DNA from: an uncultured Sphingorhabdus sp.
Lineage (GTDB): Bacteria; Pseudomonadota; Alphaproteobacteria; Sphingomonadales; Sphingomonadaceae
Length of the DNA stretch: 7,616 nucleotides
Direction of reading: 5' to 3'
Assembly: GCA_937873665.1 (NCBI GenBank)
Contig: CALMYW010000177.1
Location: 1-7,616 of the forward strand
The position numbers were made by a program, and so were the translations under genes. The notes beneath the pieces were generated by a model. That model was not told where the DNA came from, searched no databases, and was given only the letters and a program-made list of their open reading frames with translations. The number at the start of each line of letters is the position of its first letter. Within the stretch, counting starts at the first letter, position 1. Of the stretch, positions 5,553-7,616 are shown one piece after another.

Positions 5553-7616
5553 TCAAAGCGGCGGTGGCGCATGTCCTTCCGGCGGCTTGCGATAAGTCAT
5601 CCCGAATACCGTATCCGCAAGCCACTTCCTGAAACTGTCGTTGTCGCTGTACTGCCGGAACAGCTCGGTATCGTCCTTCATGAAGTCGATCAGCACGCGA
5701 CCAAGCGCCTTGTCATGCTCGATTCTGGCATTGGCCGCTCCAGAGTTGGCCTGCGCGTTCTGATAGGCGGTGTCTGCAGCCACACGCTGCGGAATATCCT
5801 CGGTGATCAGCTTGCGGACGCGATCCTCGTCCTGCCAGGAGATGTTGCCGAACTGGTCGTTGAAGGTCTTGAGGATGTTGGACAGCGGCTCCAGCTCAGG
5901 GTCGCGCTTGCCGGCACCGCCGCCATCCGGCACGGGGTCCAATGAACCATCTGCATCCGCAAGCGCAATCTTCATGGCTGCCTGCTTCTCTACCCGATAG
6001 CTGTCCATGTCGATCGTTTCAAGGATCCCGCGGGACAGGTCTTCTTCCTTAGGTGCCGGGAGCTTGGGGACTAGCAGGTTCAGCACTATGGATAGCCGCT
6101 CCCAGTCCGCTTGCGTGTACGGCAGGATGGCGGAGAGGAAGGCGTAGGTCCTGACGAACGCCTTGGCCTTGCCCTTGAAGTCGACCTGCGCGTCTTCGTC
6201 CAGTTCGTTGTAGGTGGCGACGCAGGCGTCGAGGATCGGATCCAGCTTGTCGCGCTGTGCGCCGGTCAGGAACAGATCCACCAAGCGTTCAACCTGCTCG
6301 GGGGAATAGACCTGGTAGCCGTCGAGTGCAGACTTCAGATCATGGAGCTTGTTGGGATCGGTTTCGTCTGACAGCAGCGTCGTCCGGTAGTACGGCTCGA
6401 ACGAGGCTTTGATCGTGTCGGCGTCGTTCATGAAGTCCAGGACAAACACCTCGCTCTTCTTCGGGTGCGCCCGGTTGAGCCGCGACAGTGTCTGCACGGC
6501 CTTGATGCCGGAGAGGCCCTTGTCCACGTACATCGTGTGCAGGAGCGGTTCGTCATAGCCGGTCAGGAACTTGTCTGCCACCACCAGCAAGCGGTACGGG
6601 TCTTCGGCAATCCGGTCGGCAATCAGGCTGGAGGCAAAGCCGTTCATCGACGCCTCGGTGACCTTCTTGCCGCCGTACTCGTGTTCGCCGGAGAACGCGA
6701 CGATTGCGCGGATCGGACTCTTGCGCTCGATCAGGTACTCGCTGATGGCGTGGTAGTACTGGATCGCCCGTTCGATGCCGCTGGTGACCACCATCGCCCG
6801 CGCCTGCCCGCCGATCTTTTGGCGCGCCAGTACGTCCTGATGGAAGTGGTCGACCATAATCTCCGCCTTGAGACGGATGGCGTGGTCGTGGCTCTCGACG
6901 TAGCGGCGAAGCTTCTTCTTCGCCCGCGTGGCGTCGAACTTCGGGTCGTCCTCGATCTTCTTGATCAGCTTGTAGTAGCTGTTGACCGGGGTGTAATTCT
7001 TGAGCACATCAAGGATGAAACGCTCCTCAGTGGCCTGCTTCATGGTGTAGCTGTGGAAAGGCCGGTGCTTCACGGCCCCATCCGTCTGCGGCATGGGCAC
7101 GCCGAACAGCTCCAGGGTCCTGTTCTTGGGCGTGGCGGTGAAGGCGAAGTAGCTGGCGTTGGGCAGCAGCTTGCGCGCCTCCATCAACGTGTTGATGCGG
7201 TCCTCGGTGGACTCGTCCTCGTCCTCATCGTTGCCGGCCAGGGCGCGGTTCATCGCCAGCGCGGTGCGACCGCCCTGCCCCGAGTGCGCCTCGTCGATCA
7301 GGATGGCGAAGCGACGCCCGGCGTGCTCGCTGCCGATCTCGTCCAGCACGTGCGGGAACTTCTGCACGGTGGTGATGATGATCTTCTTGCCGGCGGCGAT
7401 GAACTGGCGCAAATCGCCGGAATGTTCGGCATGGCCGACGGTGGCCTTGACCTGGGCGAACTGCTTGATGGTGTCGCGGATCTGCTTGTCCAGGATGCGG
7501 CGGTCGGTCACCACGATCACCGAATGGAACACCGGCTGGTCGGTTGCCTCCTGCCGCAAGCCGACCAACCGGTGCCGCCGCCAAGCGATGGGGTTGGACT
7601 TGCCCCTGCCGGCCGA
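5553..7616 (-). CDS. hsdR: Type I restriction enzyme subunit R (HsdR), C-terminal 687 residues
   Basis: HsdR is the ATP-driven translocase and nuclease subunit of a type I restriction complex, working with HsdM and HsdS. The frame is open to the window edge and begins within the Walker A region, so about a third, including the N-terminal nuclease domain, is missing from view. Counting from the first visible codon at 7616: AGRGKSN Walker A (2-8), SVIVVTDRRILDKQI (motif Ia area, 32-46), DEAH box in ILIDEAHSGQGG (Asp108-His111), TATP motif III (160-163), TGYDEPLLHTMYVDK (352-366) and motif VI QTLSRLNRAHP (375-385), followed by the C-terminal helical part. It ends at TGA 5553, 26 nt before the GrpE-like gene, with no terminator between. 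The Walker A surroundings differ from the usual AGSGKSNSIAWLAHRL. The start seen at TTG 7568 is an artefact of the cut, as the frame continues upstream. hsdM and hsdS should lie outside the window. Confidence 0.95.
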   Translation of the reverse strand, partial: SAGRGKSNPIAWRRHRLVGLRQEATDQPVFHSVIVVTDRRILDKQIRDTIKQFAQVKATVGHAEHSGDLRQFIAAGKKIIITTVQKFPHVLDEIGSEHAGRRFAILIDEAHSGQGGRTALAMNRALAGNDEDEDESTEDRINTLMEARKLLPNASYFAFTATPKNRTLELFGVPMPQTDGAVKHRPFHSYTMKQATEERFILDVLKNYTPVNSYYKLIKKIEDDPKFDATRAKKKLRRYVESHDHAIRLKAEIMVDHFHQDVLARQKIGGQARAMVVTSGIERAIQYYHAISEYLIERKSPIRAIVAFSGEHEYGGKKVTEASMNGFASSLIADRIAEDPYRLLVVADKFLTGYDEPLLHTMYVDKGLSGIKAVQTLSRLNRAHPKKSEVFVLDFMNDADTIKASFEPYYRTTLLSDETDPNKLHDLKSALDGYQVYSPEQVERLVDLFLTGAQRDKLDPILDACVATYNELDEDAQVDFKGKAKAFVRTYAFLSAILPYTQADWERLSIVLNLLVPKLPAPKEEDLSRGILETIDMDSYRVEKQAAMKIALADADGSLDPVPDGGGAGKRDPELEPLSNILKTFNDQFGNISWQDEDRVRKLITEDIPQRVAADTAYQNAQANSGAANARIEHDKALGRVLIDFMKDDTELFRQYSDNDSFRKWLADTVFGMTYRKPPEGHAPPPL

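Noticed and set aside
7180..7240. Acidic stretch GNDEDEDESTED in HsdR as an unusual insertion
   Set aside because: A variable acidic loop between the DEAH and TATP motifs is, as I recall, common in HsdR proteins, so it is not noteworthy.
7225..7584. Minus-strand 119-codon frame at the right edge
   Set aside because: It is out of frame with HsdR, whose motifs continue through the same bases; the Arg/Gly/Pro-rich product is a shadow.

Overview
The window is a compact, fully minus-strand block of five open genes, read from high to low coordinates. They lie end to end, with overlaps of 4 nt or gaps of at most 26 nt, so they look like one transcription unit. Codon use, the moderately high and uneven GC, and the protein families suggest a Pseudomonadota accessory region. 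A Xanthomonas/Stenotrophomonas/Pseudomonas-like host is my guess from the flavour of the proteins, not a demonstrated assignment. No tRNA, rRNA, CRISPR array, insertion sequence, terminator or convincing sigma-70 promoter was seen. The promoter and the first genes of the unit must lie to the right of the window.

In transcription order: (1) 7616-5553, the C-terminal two thirds of HsdR, the motor/nuclease subunit of a type I restriction enzyme, cut by the window edge at the Walker A motif. (2) 5526-5134, a 130-residue protein whose second half has the outline of a GrpE C-terminal domain; I call it a divergent GrpE-like nucleotide exchange factor. (3) 5137-2651, an 828-residue Hsp70 with an intact-looking nucleotide-binding domain, an extra beta-rich domain before the substrate-binding domain, and a long helical C-terminal extension. 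(4) 2654-1206, a single-cassette AAA ATPase of the FtsH/Cdc48/26S type with an unrecognised N-terminal domain. (5) 1193-1 and beyond, a membrane protein with a cytoplasmic proline/glutamine-rich tail, one transmembrane helix, and an extracytoplasmic part with a peptidoglycan-binding (PG_binding_1-like) domain and the start of a Cys-containing repeat. Its stop lies outside the window; it is one continuous frame over about 1.2 kb.

Genes 2-5 look like a dedicated chaperone/unfoldase module: exchange factor, Hsp70, AAA motor and an envelope anchor that could link the cytoplasmic machinery to the cell wall. They are translationally coupled (a GTGA overlap between 2 and 3, a TTGA overlap or 2-nt gap between 3 and 4), and none of the four appears to start with ATG. 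Their position directly behind hsdR, 26 nt apart, makes a restriction/defence-island context likely and makes the four-gene cassette the best candidate here for a little-described system. No DnaJ-type J-domain (HPD) protein was seen, and no function for the cassette can be read directly from the sequence.
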